Shown: positions 44,297 to 53,922 of the stretch, piece by piece
How the letters are laid out: every line of letters begins with the position of its first letter
Numbering within the stretch: position 1 is the stretch's first letter
DNA from: Lachnospiraceae bacterium P6B14
GTDB taxonomy: Bacteria > Bacillota > Clostridia > Lachnospirales > Lachnospiraceae
Direction: 5' to 3'
Assembly (NCBI GenBank): GCA_000687695.1
Contig: JHWZ01000011.1
Coordinates: 1 to 64,000, forward strand
DNA length: 64,000 nt
Notes under the pieces: generated by a model
Database searches by the model: none
What the model was told of the DNA's origin: nothing
What the model saw: the letters and a program-made list of their open reading frames with translations, nothing else
Translations under genes and position numbers: made by a program

Positions 44297-45574
44297 ATGA
44301 TTAAAAAAGAAATGATAGCCATGCTTTTGGCTGGCGGACAGGGCTCCAGACTCGGTGTCCTGACTGCGAATGTGGCAAAGCCTGCTGTTGCTTTTGGAGG
44401 GAAATATCGTATCATCGATTTCCCGCTGAGTAACTGTATCAACTCGGGGGTTGATACGGTGGGCGTGCTGACTCAGTACCAACCATTGAAGCTGAATACT
44501 CACATCGGAATCGGTATTCCGTGGGACCTGGATCGAAACGTCGGTGGTGTGTCGATCCTGCCGCCATATGAGAAGAGTCAGAACAGTGAATGGTATACGG
44601 GTACTGCGAACGCGATCTATCAGAACTTAAACTACATGGAGTATTATAATCCTGATTACGTTCTGATACTCGGCGGAGATCACATCTACAAGATGGATTA
44701 TCAGGTGATGCTCGATTTCCACAAAGCAAACAATGCTGATGTCACGATGGCTACTATTCCGGTACCCATTGAGGAGGCGAGTCGTTTCGGCGTATGTATC
44801 ACGGATGACACGCATCGTGTGCTTGAGTTCGAAGAGAAGCCGGAACACCCTAGAAGCAATCTGGCTTCGATGGGTATCTATATTTTCTCCTGGCCGGTGC
44901 TGAAGGAAGCGTTGATCCGTCTGAAGGATCAGGCGGGATGTGACTTTGGTAAGCATATTCTTCCGTATTGTAAGGACAGGGGAGACCGCATCTTTGCATA
45001 TGAGTTCAATGGCTATTGGAAAGATGTCGGAACGTTGGGTTCTTATTGGGAGTCCAACATGGAACTTATCGACTTGATTCCGGTATTCAATCTTTACGAA
45101 GAATTCTGGAAAATCTACACCCGCAACGAGTGGCTCAGACCACAGTTCATTGCGGAGGATGCAGTTGTTGATCGCGCGATCATAGGTGATGGTTGCGAGA
45201 TCTACGGAGAGGTACACAACTCCGTGATAGGTTCTGACGTGATAATAGAAGAAGGAGCCATAGTACGTGATTCCATTATTATGAATTCCGTAGTTATTGG
45301 CAAGGATACGGTACTTGACCGGGCTATCGTGTCAGAGAACACCTCGATCGGAGCAAAATGCGTCTTAGGCGCAGGCGAGGAAGGCGTGACAAACAAGCTC
45401 AAACCGGATGTCTATGCTTTCGATCTTGTCACCGTCGGAGAAAATACCGTCATTCCGGATGGTATTTCGATCGGTAAGAATACTGCTATATCAGGAAGGA
45501 CTACAGCAGAGGATTATCCCGGAAATGTTTTGGCCGGGGGCGAGACTATGATAAAGGCAGGTGACATGTTATGA
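44297..45574 (+). CDS. glgC: glucose-1-phosphate adenylyltransferase, catalytic subunit
   Basis: 425 residues. Makes ADP-glucose, the first committed step of glycogen synthesis. [29 protein letters not shown], the catalytic [10 protein letters not shown] and FEEKP are all present; a left-handed beta-helix (hexapeptide repeats) ends the protein. AGGGGTGAT precedes the ATG at 44297. Four-base overlap with glgD. Confidence 0.95.
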   Translation: MIKKEMIAMLLAGGQGSRLGVLTANVAKPAVAFGGKYRIIDFPLSNCINSGVDTVGVLTQYQPLKLNTHIGIGIPWDLDRNVGGVSILPPYEKSQNSEWYTGTANAIYQNLNYMEYYNPDYVLILGGDHIYKMDYQVMLDFHKANNADVTMATIPVPIEEASRFGVCITDDTHRVLEFEEKPEHPRSNLASMGIYIFSWPVLKEALIRLKDQAGCDFGKHILPYCKDRGDRIFAYEFNGYWKDVGTLGSYWESNMELIDLIPVFNLYEEFWKIYTRNEWLRPQFIAEDAVVDRAIIGDGCEIYGEVHNSVIGSDVIIEEGAIVRDSIIMNSVVIGKDTVLDRAIVSENTSIGAKCVLGAGEEGVTNKLKPDVYAFDLVTVGENTVIPDGISIGKNTAISGRTTAEDYPGNVLAGGETMIKAGDML

Positions 45575-46692
45575 GAGCGATAGGTATTATCCTGGCAGGA
45601 GGAAACTCCAGCCGAATGAAAGAGCTTACGAGAAACAGAGCTGCTGCGGCGCTACCCATTGCAGGAGCGTACCGTAGTATCGACTTTGCTTTGAGCAGCA
45701 TGTCGAACTCGCATATCAACAAGGTGGCCGTGATCACACAGTACAACTCGAAGTCACTTACAGAGCACTTGAATTCGTCCAAGTGGTGGGACTTCGGTCG
45801 TAAGCAGGGAGGACTTTTTGTCTTCACACCGACGCAGACACAGGGAAATAATTATTGGTACAGAGGTACGGCGGACGCGATCGCACAGAACGTGGACTTC
45901 CTGAAAACCTCACATGAGCCCTATGTGATCATCGCGAACGGTGACTGCGTGTACAAGATGGATATGAACAGGCTTTTAGAGTATCATATCGAAAAGAACG
46001 CGGACATCACCATTGTAACAAAGGACTTGGGCGAAGTGGACGATCCCAGCCGCTTCGGTGTTGTTTCGGTTGACCCGAGTGGAATGATCACCGAATTTGA
46101 GGAGAAGCCTCTGGTGACATCCAAGACTCTTGTATCCACGGGTATTTATGTTGTACGTCGCCGCCAGCTGATCGAGATGATCGAGCGTGCGGGAGCTGAA
46201 GACGGATTTGATTTGGTGAAGGATATATTTATCCGCTATAAGGGATTGAAAAAAATATACTCGTACCCGATGGATTCTTACTGGAGCAACATAACAACAG
46301 TGGATTCCTACTACAAGACGAATATGGATTTCCTGAACAAGGATATTCGTCGTTACTTCTTCAATGAATACCCGGCAGTAATGTCGAAGATCGACGACCT
46401 TCCGCCGGCGAAGTTCAACGCCGGATCAAACGTGAAGAATAGCTTGATTGCCAGTGGATGTATCATAAACGGAGAGGTATCGAATTCCATATTGTTTAAG
46501 GAGGTCTATGTAGGAAACAATTCAGTGATCCGCAATTCCATCATACTTAATGATGTGTATATTGGGGACAATGCCTACATTGAGAATTGCATAGTTGAAA
46601 GCCATGACACTATTAGCGCAAACGCCAACTATACAGGCACTCCGGACAACATCAATATTATCCTGGAGAAAAATGATCGCTACGTACTGTAA
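45571..46692 (+). CDS. glgD: GlgD, regulatory partner of ADP-glucose pyrophosphorylase
   Basis: 373 residues, a GlgC paralogue of Firmicutes that forms a mixed enzyme with GlgC. The nucleotide loop is degraded to [13 protein letters not shown] (GlgC: GGQGSRLG), and the sugar-phosphate site to [23 protein letters not shown] and FEEKP remain. In studied Firmicutes GlgD has little activity alone but raises that of GlgC. Translation is coupled to glgC by ATGA overlap. Confidence 0.93.
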   Translation: MRAIGIILAGGNSSRMKELTRNRAAAALPIAGAYRSIDFALSSMSNSHINKVAVITQYNSKSLTEHLNSSKWWDFGRKQGGLFVFTPTQTQGNNYWYRGTADAIAQNVDFLKTSHEPYVIIANGDCVYKMDMNRLLEYHIEKNADITIVTKDLGEVDDPSRFGVVSVDPSGMITEFEEKPLVTSKTLVSTGIYVVRRRQLIEMIERAGAEDGFDLVKDIFIRYKGLKKIYSYPMDSYWSNITTVDSYYKTNMDFLNKDIRRYFFNEYPAVMSKIDDLPPAKFNAGSNVKNSLIASGCIINGEVSNSILFKEVYVGNNSVIRNSIILNDVYIGDNAYIENCIVESHDTISANANYTGTPDNINIILEKNDRYVL

Positions 46693-46717
46693 TGGTTAGA
46701 CAGGAAGGGGACACAGT

Positions 46718-47017
46718 ATGCAGATAACGGATACCAGGATTCGTATGGTCACAAAAGAATCCAAAATGAAGGCAGTCGTATCTGTGACGTTTGACGATTG
46801 TTTCGTAGTTCACGACATCAAAGTAATAGAGGGCGAGAAGGGTTTATTCATAGCCATGCCCAGTAAAAAGACACCGGATGGTGAATATCGGGACATCGCA
46901 CATCCGATCAACAGTGAGATGAGAAGTTGCCTGGAGAAAACAATCCTGGAGGTTTATAAGGAGGAACAGGCGCGCGCTCCTGTGGATGAAGGTGGCACGA
47001 CTACTGAAGAGGCATAG
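46718..47017 (+). CDS. spoVG: septation/regulatory RNA-binding protein SpoVG
   Basis: 99 residues. [22 protein letters not shown] and [23 protein letters not shown] are the SpoVG signatures. The protein is a small nucleic-acid-binding regulator; in Bacillus it affects sporulation and septation. It sits 25 bases after glgD and is followed by a terminator. In Bacillus the order is spoVG-glmU-prs-ctc-pth-mfd; here spoVG-pth-mfd remains. Confidence 0.94.
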   Translation: MQITDTRIRMVTKESKMKAVVSVTFDDCFVVHDIKVIEGEKGLFIAMPSKKTPDGEYRDIAHPINSEMRSCLEKTILEVYKEEQARAPVDEGGTTTEEA

Positions 47018-47031
47018 TTAATGCATTATTA

Positions 47032-47071
47032 CTACCCGGTCAGAGACGGAGGCTGACCGGGTAGTTTATCA
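47032..47071 (+). terminator. terminator of the glgC-glgD-spoVG operon
   Basis: An 11-pair perfect stem (CTACCCGGTCA with TGACCGGGTAG), loop of 11, then TTTATCATTTT. Confidence 0.8.
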
Positions 47072-47095
47072 TTTTACGAAGGGAACAGTTTACAA

Positions 47096-47665
47096 ATGTT
47101 TATGATAGTGGGGCTTGGCAACCCCGGTACAAAGTATGCCGCAACCAGACATAATATCGGATTTGATATGATCACCTATCTCTGTGATAAGTATGATATC
47201 AGATTAAAAAATAAGGAAGGTTTTGCTCTCACGGGAAAAGGAAACATCGAGGGTCAGACCGTCCTTTTAGTGCAGCCTCAAACCTATATGAATGAGAGCG
47301 GAAAAAGTGTCCGCGCACTGAAGGATTATTATAAAATAGAAGACGACGACATATTGATAATATGTGATGATATAAATCTCGACGTCGGTACCATCCGCGT
47401 CAGAGCAAAAGGAAGCGCCGGAGGTCATAACGGCTTAAAAAGCATCATTGCGCATCTCGCCACAGATCAGTTCGCCCGCTTGCGAATCGGCGTCGGCGAC
47501 CGCACCCGCGGCGATCTCGTCCACCACGTCCTTGGACAGTTTTCAAAAGAAGACGACGCCAAGTTCCGCGACATCTTTGATCTGTGTGATAAGGCAGTAA
47601 CCGCCTATCTGACCGAGTCAATAGACAAAGCCATGAACGCTGTTAACGGAGTAACAGTGCAATAG
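47096..47665 (+). CDS. pth: peptidyl-tRNA hydrolase
   Basis: 189 residues. Frees tRNAs from stalled peptidyl-tRNA. VGLGNPGTKYAATRHNIGFD with the catalytic His, QPQTYMNESGKSVRAL, and IICDDINLDVGTIRVRAKGSAGGHNGL match the family fully. Normal length. Followed by a large palindrome, then mfd. Confidence 0.95.
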   Translation: MFMIVGLGNPGTKYAATRHNIGFDMITYLCDKYDIRLKNKEGFALTGKGNIEGQTVLLVQPQTYMNESGKSVRALKDYYKIEDDDILIICDDINLDVGTIRVRAKGSAGGHNGLKSIIAHLATDQFARLRIGVGDRTRGDLVHHVLGQFSKEDDAKFRDIFDLCDKAVTAYLTESIDKAMNAVNGVTVQ

Positions 47666-47743
47666 CGCTCGCGCTTGGCCGTAACAGTTTTCTCGGTGCC
47701 GGATAAAGGCACCTCGATAAACTGTTACTCCGCAGCGAGCGCT
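47664..47743 (+). repeat. 80-base nested palindrome between pth and mfd
   Basis: Three concentric stems: AGCGCTCGC (47664) with GCGAGCGCT (47735), GTAACAGTTT (47681) with AAACTGTTAC (47719), and GGTGCC (47695) with GGCACC (47708). No T run follows. The core GGTGCCGGATAAAGG resembles GGTGCCGGATGAGG of the atp repeats, so they may be distant relatives. Confidence 0.7.
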
Positions 47744-47808
47744 TATAACTTCTGCAGTAGCATAAACAGGGAGGAGCAAATAACAGCGCTCCTCCCGGAA
47801 GGATAGAC

Positions 47809-50800
47809 ATGGAAACTATACTTGCACCTTTACGGGAAATAGAGGACTTCGCTAGCTGCGAAAACGCTATTGCGAAAGCAGACACACCGGTCGCGATGAC
47901 CGGCTGTTCAGATACGCAAAAAGCACAACTCATCGCCGCTCTTATGAAAAAGAGCGATTATCGCCTCGTGATCACCCATGACGAGATCCGCGCCCGCGAG
48001 CTGATCGAGGATCTCCGCATGTACGATCGCGAGGTTATGTATTATCCGGCAAAGGATTTGATATTCTTCAGTGCGGATGTCCACGGACAGGCTATCACCA
48101 GAGAGCGACTGGCCGTGATCCGCAGGCTGCAGACCGGCACGCCCACGACCATCGTTACAACAGTTGACGGAGGAATGGATGCGTGCCTGCCTTATACTTA
48201 TTATAAAAAGCACGAGATAGTTTTAAAGCAGGGAGATCATATCGACCTGACCGGGCTGTCCGATCTTTTGGTCGAGATGGGCTACGAAAACGTCGGACAG
48301 GTAGAGGGTGAAGGAGAGTTTTGTATCAGAGGCGGAATCCTCGATATCTATCCCGAGACGGAGGAGACAGCTTATCGTATCGATCTGTGGGATGATGAGA
48401 TCGACAGCATCAGAAGTATGGATGTCGAGAGTCAGAGATCGATAGAGAATCACGAAAGCGTCCGTATCACTCCGGCATCAGAGATGATGCTGTCAGCAGA
48501 CGTCTCCGAGGAAGGCTTAAAGAATATACGGAGCGAGTGCAAAAAGAGAGTCGACGCGTTCAAAAAGGAAGGCAAGGACGAGGCGGCCACGAGATTGTCT
48601 CAGACGATAGAATCTTTTTTGGATGCGTATGAAGCCTATCACGGGATGGTGAATCTCGAGAGCTATATAAGATACTTTTCTGTCGACGAGCCCGTGTCAT
48701 TTTTTGATTACTTTTGGGATCTCGACACGATAGTTTACATCGATGAGCCGACCAGAGTAAAGGAAAAGGCCGGAGCTGTTGAGACCGAGTTCGTCGAAGC
48801 CATGAAGATGAGACTCGAGCAGGGCTATATCCTTCCGAAGCAGGCGCAGATCCTATACACCGCGAAGGAGGCACTCTCAAAACTGAAGAGATACAGGACC
48901 CTTCTTATGTCAGCGCTCGATCACTCGGAAAAAGCCTTCGACGTCAAGCATATCTATCGTCTTCACATCCAGGGAGGAAGCGCGTATAACGGCGATTTCT
49001 CGATGCTGACAGCTGACCTGAAAAGATATGTAAAGGGCAAATACAGAGTACTGATCCTCACGGCATCCGAGACCAGAGGAAAAAGACTCGTAGACAATCT
49101 GGCTGATTATGACATCATATCATTTTATGACGGCACGATGAATCATGAGCTTTTGCCGGGCGAGGTGATGGTATCGAAGGGAAATCTCAGAAGAGGCTTC
49201 GAGTATCCGGATCAGAGATTCGTTGTGCTCTCGGAGAGTGATATCTTCGGGGCGAGACGGAAGAAAAAGAGAAAGAAAAGATATGACGGAGCGTCCATTC
49301 ACACCTTCAACGATCTGAAGATCGGAGACTACGTGGTGCATGAGGCGCACGGACTCGGAATATATCAGGGAATCGAAAAAATAGAGACCGGCCAGGTGAT
49401 AAAGGATTATCTGAAGGTGTCATATGCTGCGGGCAGTACGCTCTATGTGCCTGCGACGTCTCTGGAGCTTTTGCAAAAATACGCCGGCGCGGATGCGAAA
49501 CCGCCAAAGATCAACAAGCTCGGGACGAATGAATGGAAAAAGACAAAGTCCAGAGTCAAAAAGGCGGTCGAGGAGGTCGCCGAGGAGCTGGTGGAGCTGT
49601 ACGCGAAGCGAAGAGAGAACAGAGGGCATGCGTTTGAGACAGACACCATATGGCAGCGGGAGTTCGAGGAGATGTTCCCGTACGAGGAGACAGAGGATCA
49701 GCTCCGTGCCATCGAGGATGTAAAATCAGATATGGAGAGTGACCGCATCATGGATCGTCTGATCTGCGGAGATGTCGGTTACGGAAAGACGGAGATCGCA
49801 ATCCGAGCCGCGTTTAAGGCGGTTATGGATTCAAAGCAGGTTGCGGTGCTCGTACCGACAACCATACTTGCGAGTCAGCACTACTCGACATTTTTGGAGA
49901 GGATGAAGAAGTTCGGGGTAAACGTAGAGCTTTTGTGCAGACTGAAAACACCCGCAGAGCAGAGGCAGACCATCGCTGGTCTGAAAAAGGGAAGCGTCGA
50001 TGTTGTGATCGGAACGCACAAGCTTCTCGGAAAAAGTGTCGAGTTCAAAAACCTCGGCCTCCTTGTGATAGACGAGGAGCAGAGGTTCGGCGTGAAGCAC
50101 AAGGAAAAGCTGAAACTTCTCAAGGATACGGTGGATGTGCTGACGCTGACGGCGACTCCGATACCGAGGACGCTGCATATGAGTCTGGTCGGGATCAGAG
50201 ACATGAGTGTTTTAGCCGAGCCGCCGGAGGATCGAATGCCGATCCAGACCTTCGTCATGGAGAGGAGCGACGAGATAGTCCGAGAGGCGATCATCAGGGA
50301 GATCGGGCGTGGCGGCCAGGTTTACTATATTTACAACAGAGTTAATAATATAGATTATATCTCAGGCAGTATCCAGAAACTCGTACCGGAGGCAACGGTG
50401 TCATATGCTCACGGACAGATGTCGGAGAGAGAGCTCGAAGATACGATGTATCGTTTCATCGAGGGAGATATAGATGTTTTGGTCGCGACCACGATAGTGG
50501 AGAGCGGTCTGGATATTCCGAACGTAAACACGATCATAGTTGAGGACGCGGACAGACTCGGGCTGTCACAGCTGTATCAGCTCCGAGGCAGGGTCGGCAG
50601 GAGCGGCAGGGCTGCCTATGCATTTTTGATGTACAGGAGGGACAAACTTCTCAGAGAGGTAGCGGAAAAAAGACTGGCTGCCATCAGAGAGTTCACCGAG
50701 CTGGGCTCGGGCTTCCGTATATCCATGAGGGATCTGGAGTTAAGAGGTGCCGGAAACCTTCTGGGCACAGGGCAGCACGGTCATATGGCTGCCGTGGGCT

Positions 50801-51348
50801 ATGACATGTACTGCAAAATGCTCGAAAAAGCGGTAAGAAGACTGAAGGGAGAGTCGCTTCCGGTAGAGGATTATGAGACAACGGTTGAGATTAAGGTTGA
50901 CGCATTCATTCCTGTAGGGTATATTAAGAATGAGTTCCAAAAGCTGGATGTATATAAACGTATAGCTGAGGTTGAGACGGACGCAGAGGCTACCGATATG
51001 AAGGAGGAGCTCGCGGATCGTTTCGGGGAGATCCCGAAGAGTGTGGAAAACCTCATACGGATCGTGCTTATCAAGGCGAGAGCTCACAGGGTATTTGTGA
51101 CGAGCCTGGAGGAGGACGGGGATGAGCTTAAGGCTGTTCTGTATCCCGAGGCAAAGATCGATCCGATGAAGATACCTGCCCTGATAAAAAAGGCGAAGGG
51201 GAAGCTTCTATTCGAACCCGAGCGCACGGTTTTGAGACAAGGCAAGGAGGTCAGACTGGATCCGTATTTCCACTCGAGAATGGATGAGGATGCTCTGTCT
51301 GAGGCAGATTGGATTTTGGGGCAATTGGAACAATTAGCAGAAGATTAG
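47809..51348 (+). CDS. mfd: transcription-repair coupling factor
   Basis: 1179 residues. Removes RNA polymerase stalled at DNA damage and recruits UvrABC. Layout: UvrB-like N-terminal module (about 1-330), the polymerase-binding CarD-like domain (about 500-570, IGDYVVHEAHGLGIYQGIEK), the RecG-like motor with Walker A LICGDVGYGKTEIAIRAAF and DEEQRFGVKHKEKL, motif VI QLRGRVGRSGRAAY, and a TRCF C-terminal domain. The ATG follows GGAAGGATAGAC. The lipoprotein gene follows 27 bases later. Confidence 0.96.
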   Translation: METILAPLREIEDFASCENAIAKADTPVAMTGCSDTQKAQLIAALMKKSDYRLVITHDEIRARELIEDLRMYDREVMYYPAKDLIFFSADVHGQAITRERLAVIRRLQTGTPTTIVTTVDGGMDACLPYTYYKKHEIVLKQGDHIDLTGLSDLLVEMGYENVGQVEGEGEFCIRGGILDIYPETEETAYRIDLWDDEIDSIRSMDVESQRSIENHESVRITPASEMMLSADVSEEGLKNIRSECKKRVDAFKKEGKDEAATRLSQTIESFLDAYEAYHGMVNLESYIRYFSVDEPVSFFDYFWDLDTIVYIDEPTRVKEKAGAVETEFVEAMKMRLEQGYILPKQAQILYTAKEALSKLKRYRTLLMSALDHSEKAFDVKHIYRLHIQGGSAYNGDFSMLTADLKRYVKGKYRVLILTASETRGKRLVDNLADYDIISFYDGTMNHELLPGEVMVSKGNLRRGFEYPDQRFVVLSESDIFGARRKKKRKKRYDGASIHTFNDLKIGDYVVHEAHGLGIYQGIEKIETGQVIKDYLKVSYAAGSTLYVPATSLELLQKYAGADAKPPKINKLGTNEWKKTKSRVKKAVEEVAEELVELYAKRRENRGHAFETDTIWQREFEEMFPYEETEDQLRAIEDVKSDMESDRIMDRLICGDVGYGKTEIAIRAAFKAVMDSKQVAVLVPTTILASQHYSTFLERMKKFGVNVELLCRLKTPAEQRQTIAGLKKGSVDVVIGTHKLLGKSVEFKNLGLLVIDEEQRFGVKHKEKLKLLKDTVDVLTLTATPIPRTLHMSLVGIRDMSVLAEPPEDRMPIQTFVMERSDEIVREAIIREIGRGGQVYYIYNRVNNIDYISGSIQKLVPEATVSYAHGQMSERELEDTMYRFIEGDIDVLVATTIVESGLDIPNVNTIIVEDADRLGLSQLYQLRGRVGRSGRAAYAFLMYRRDKLLREVAEKRLAAIREFTELGSGFRISMRDLELRGAGNLLGTGQHGHMAAVGYDMYCKMLEKAVRRLKGESLPVEDYETTVEIKVDAFIPVGYIKNEFQKLDVYKRIAEVETDAEATDMKEELADRFGEIPKSVENLIRIVLIKARAHRVFVTSLEEDGDELKAVLYPEAKIDPMKIPALIKKAKGKLLFEPERTVLRQGKEVRLDPYFHSRMDEDALSEADWILGQLEQLAED

Positions 51349-51375
51349 AACATAAAAAGAGAGGAACACGATATT

Positions 51376-52401
51376 ATGATAAGGGCAAAAAGGAAGATAA
51401 GAACACTTATTTCTGTTCTCATGCTACTTTTTATGGTCACAAACATCGTAGGTTGTGGCGCTGATGAGCAGGAGAAATCTGATCAGACGACCAAAGAGGA
51501 ACAGGCCGAAAAGGATGCCGCACAGGAGCATGAAAAGGCTGTCAAGGTCGAAGACGGAACCATGAGTGAGAACTCAACAGTCATCGCCGTGGGTCAGACT
51601 CCGGTAACCTACGGTGAGTACAAAATGTACTATTATTTCATGAAGAATCAGTATGATGAGCTTCTCGGTGACCAGGTGTGGAAGCAGAGCTCAACGAGCG
51701 ACAAGACTATAGGTCAGGAGGCTATCGAGGATGTTCTGAGAATGATCATCCAGGTCAAAGTGATCTGCAAGGAGGCAGAGGTTTTGGGTATCACTTTGGA
51801 GGCTGATGAAAAAGAGGATGCCGACTATAACGCGCAAAAGCTCTGCGACAGTCTCGATGAAAAGATAAAGCAGGATGCCATGATCACCACACAGCAGATG
51901 ATCACCATATTTGAGGAAAACCGTCTCGCCGAGAAGGTATACAATGTGACTACGGGAGCGTCGGATGTTATAGGCGAAGTAGGCGAGAGTACCGCGTACA
52001 GGGTTCTTCTTCTATATAAGAAGGCCGGTGACGACAGAGAAAAGACCAGACAGAGTGTAGAAAAGCTCCAGAAAAAAATAGCCTCATCGAACAAAAGCTT
52101 CTATGCTTATGCAAGACAGGAAAGCGATCTGGATGAGGTAGAGACTATCATAGGCTCACTTGACAGCAGAAAAAATCTGTGGATGCAGGTGACGGCGCTG
52201 AAAAACTTCGTCGTATCTCCTGTGGTTGAGGAGGAGGACGGTTTTTATATCGCTATGGTCGTAGAGAAACCGAATGAAGAGATAAATACCGAATACAGAA
52301 ACAGTGTTGTAACCCAAAAACAGACAGAGGCCTTTCAGAAGTCCTATGAGGAATGGGCAAAGAGATATGACGTGGATGTCAGCGAGTCGCTGCTCTCTTA
52401 A
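51376..52401 (+). CDS. SurA/PrsA-like lipoprotein chaperone
   Basis: 341 residues. A lipobox NIVGC places the lipid on C27. After an acidic linker (31-60), the SurA_N-like region has STVIAVGQTPVTYGEYKMYYY. A rotamase core is less clear but the segment 225-300 fits a parvulin-like remnant. Relatives help secreted proteins fold outside the membrane. It follows mfd by 27 bases and probably shares its transcript. Its stop overlaps the malQ stop on the other strand. Confidence 0.75.
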   Translation: MIRAKRKIRTLISVLMLLFMVTNIVGCGADEQEKSDQTTKEEQAEKDAAQEHEKAVKVEDGTMSENSTVIAVGQTPVTYGEYKMYYYFMKNQYDELLGDQVWKQSSTSDKTIGQEAIEDVLRMIIQVKVICKEAEVLGITLEADEKEDADYNAQKLCDSLDEKIKQDAMITTQQMITIFEENRLAEKVYNVTTGASDVIGEVGESTAYRVLLLYKKAGDDREKTRQSVEKLQKKIASSNKSFYAYARQESDLDEVETIIGSLDSRKNLWMQVTALKNFVVSPVVEEEDGFYIAMVVEKPNEEINTEYRNSVVTQKQTEAFQKSYEEWAKRYDVDVSESLLS

Positions 52402-53885
52402 AGCCTGCCGTACAGACGGGTCATCGCATAAATCCTGGCTGCGAGCTTGTCTGTGAAGGCATCCTTTTTCATGCGCCACAGCCAGTTCGTTCCGATAGTG
52501 GAAGGAGTGTTGATGCGCGCATCCCCGCCCAAACACAGAAAGTCCTGCATAGGAATGATACAAAGATCGGAAACGCTCATCTCGGCGAGCTCAATCAGTC
52601 GCCAGGTGAGCTTTTTTCTTGAAGTAAATCTGCTCGCGCCGATGTAGCGCAGGGCAACATTTTTATCAGCGGCAGAAAGGGATTTCCACCAGCTGTAAGT
52701 AGTCTCGTTATCATGTGTCCCCGTGTAGACCACGGAGTTTCTCTCGTAATTGTGAGGCAGATAGTCGCTGTCCTCTCTCGTATCGAAAGCGAACTGCAGC
52801 ACCTTCATCCCCGGGAATCCGGAGTCGGAGAGCATGTTTCTCACGGAATCCGTCAGAAAACCGAGATCCTCGGCGATAACCTTAAAATCGCCCAGCTCAC
52901 GCTTTGCCGCTCTGAAAAGATCGAGTCCCGGACCCGGAAGCCAGTCGCCGTTGCGCGCGGTCTTGTCACCGTAAGGCACGGCATAGTACTCGTCGAATCC
53001 TCTGAAGTGATCGATCCTGACGATATCATACCACTCGTACACATGACGGATCCTGCCGATCCACCACTCGTAGCCGGTCTCGCGATGCGTATCCCATTTA
53101 TAAAGAGGGTTGCCCCACAGCTGTCCGTCAGCACAAAAAGCGTCCGGAGGACAGCCTGCAACACGGTTCGGTAAACCTTTTTCATCGAAATCAAAAAGCT
53201 CCGGATGAGCCCATGTATCCGCACTGTCCAAAGCGACATAGATCGGGATGTCTCCGATGATCTGGATGCCGTGTTCATTTGCATAAGTCTTGATGGATTT
53301 CCACTGTTTGAAAAACTCATATTGCAGAAACTGATAGAACATAACCTCGTTCATCAGCTTGTTTCGGTATGTGACCATGGCTTCGGGATCGCGGTTTCTG
53401 ATATCCTCGTCCCATTCGAGATAGCTTATACCACCGAGACTGTCCTTGATGGCCATAAAAAGAGCATAATCAGGTAACCAGTCAGAGTTCTCCTGAACAA
53501 AGGTGTTGTAGTTCGGATCGGTCTCTATGGAGCTTTCGGCAAATGCCTTTCTGAGAAGATCAAAGCGCTTTTTGTAGATCAGATCATAGTGGATGACCTG
53601 GTGACCCATCCCGTCGGAGCTGTCCTCGCAGTCCTTTCTCGTGAGAAAGCCGTCCTTTATAAGCTCGGATAGGGATATAAAATAAGGATTGCCCGCAAAG
53701 GTGGAGAATGACTGATACGGAGAGTCTCCAAAGCCGGTCGGACCCATAGGTAGAACCTGCCAAAAAGACTGTCCCGCTTTTTCGAGACAATCAATAAAGT
53801 CATATGCGGCCTGGTCAAAACAGCCGATCCCGTACTTGGAGGGAAGGCTGGCTACAGGCATCAATACTCCACTTTTTCGTTCCAT
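52398..53885 (-). CDS. malQ: 4-alpha-glucanotransferase (amylomaltase)
   Basis: 495 residues, GH77. Moves glucan segments between maltodextrins. RIDHFRGFDEYYAVPYG holds the nucleophile Asp, VIAEDLGFLTDSVR the acid/base Glu, and YTGTHDNETTYSW the third acid. KSGVLMPVASLPSKYGIGCF is the usual start. With glgC and glgD nearby it fits storage-glucan turnover. It converges on the lipoprotein gene with overlapping stop codons. Confidence 0.95.
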   Translation of the reverse strand: MERKSGVLMPVASLPSKYGIGCFDQAAYDFIDCLEKAGQSFWQVLPMGPTGFGDSPYQSFSTFAGNPYFISLSELIKDGFLTRKDCEDSSDGMGHQVIHYDLIYKKRFDLLRKAFAESSIETDPNYNTFVQENSDWLPDYALFMAIKDSLGGISYLEWDEDIRNRDPEAMVTYRNKLMNEVMFYQFLQYEFFKQWKSIKTYANEHGIQIIGDIPIYVALDSADTWAHPELFDFDEKGLPNRVAGCPPDAFCADGQLWGNPLYKWDTHRETGYEWWIGRIRHVYEWYDIVRIDHFRGFDEYYAVPYGDKTARNGDWLPGPGLDLFRAAKRELGDFKVIAEDLGFLTDSVRNMLSDSGFPGMKVLQFAFDTREDSDYLPHNYERNSVVYTGTHDNETTYSWWKSLSAADKNVALRYIGASRFTSRKKLTWRLIELAEMSVSDLCIIPMQDFLCLGGDARINTPSTIGTNWLWRMKKDAFTDKLAARIYAMTRLYGRL

Positions 53886-53922
53886 TGTTTTATGCGCTTA
53901 TGCGTACTCCTTTATAGTATCT

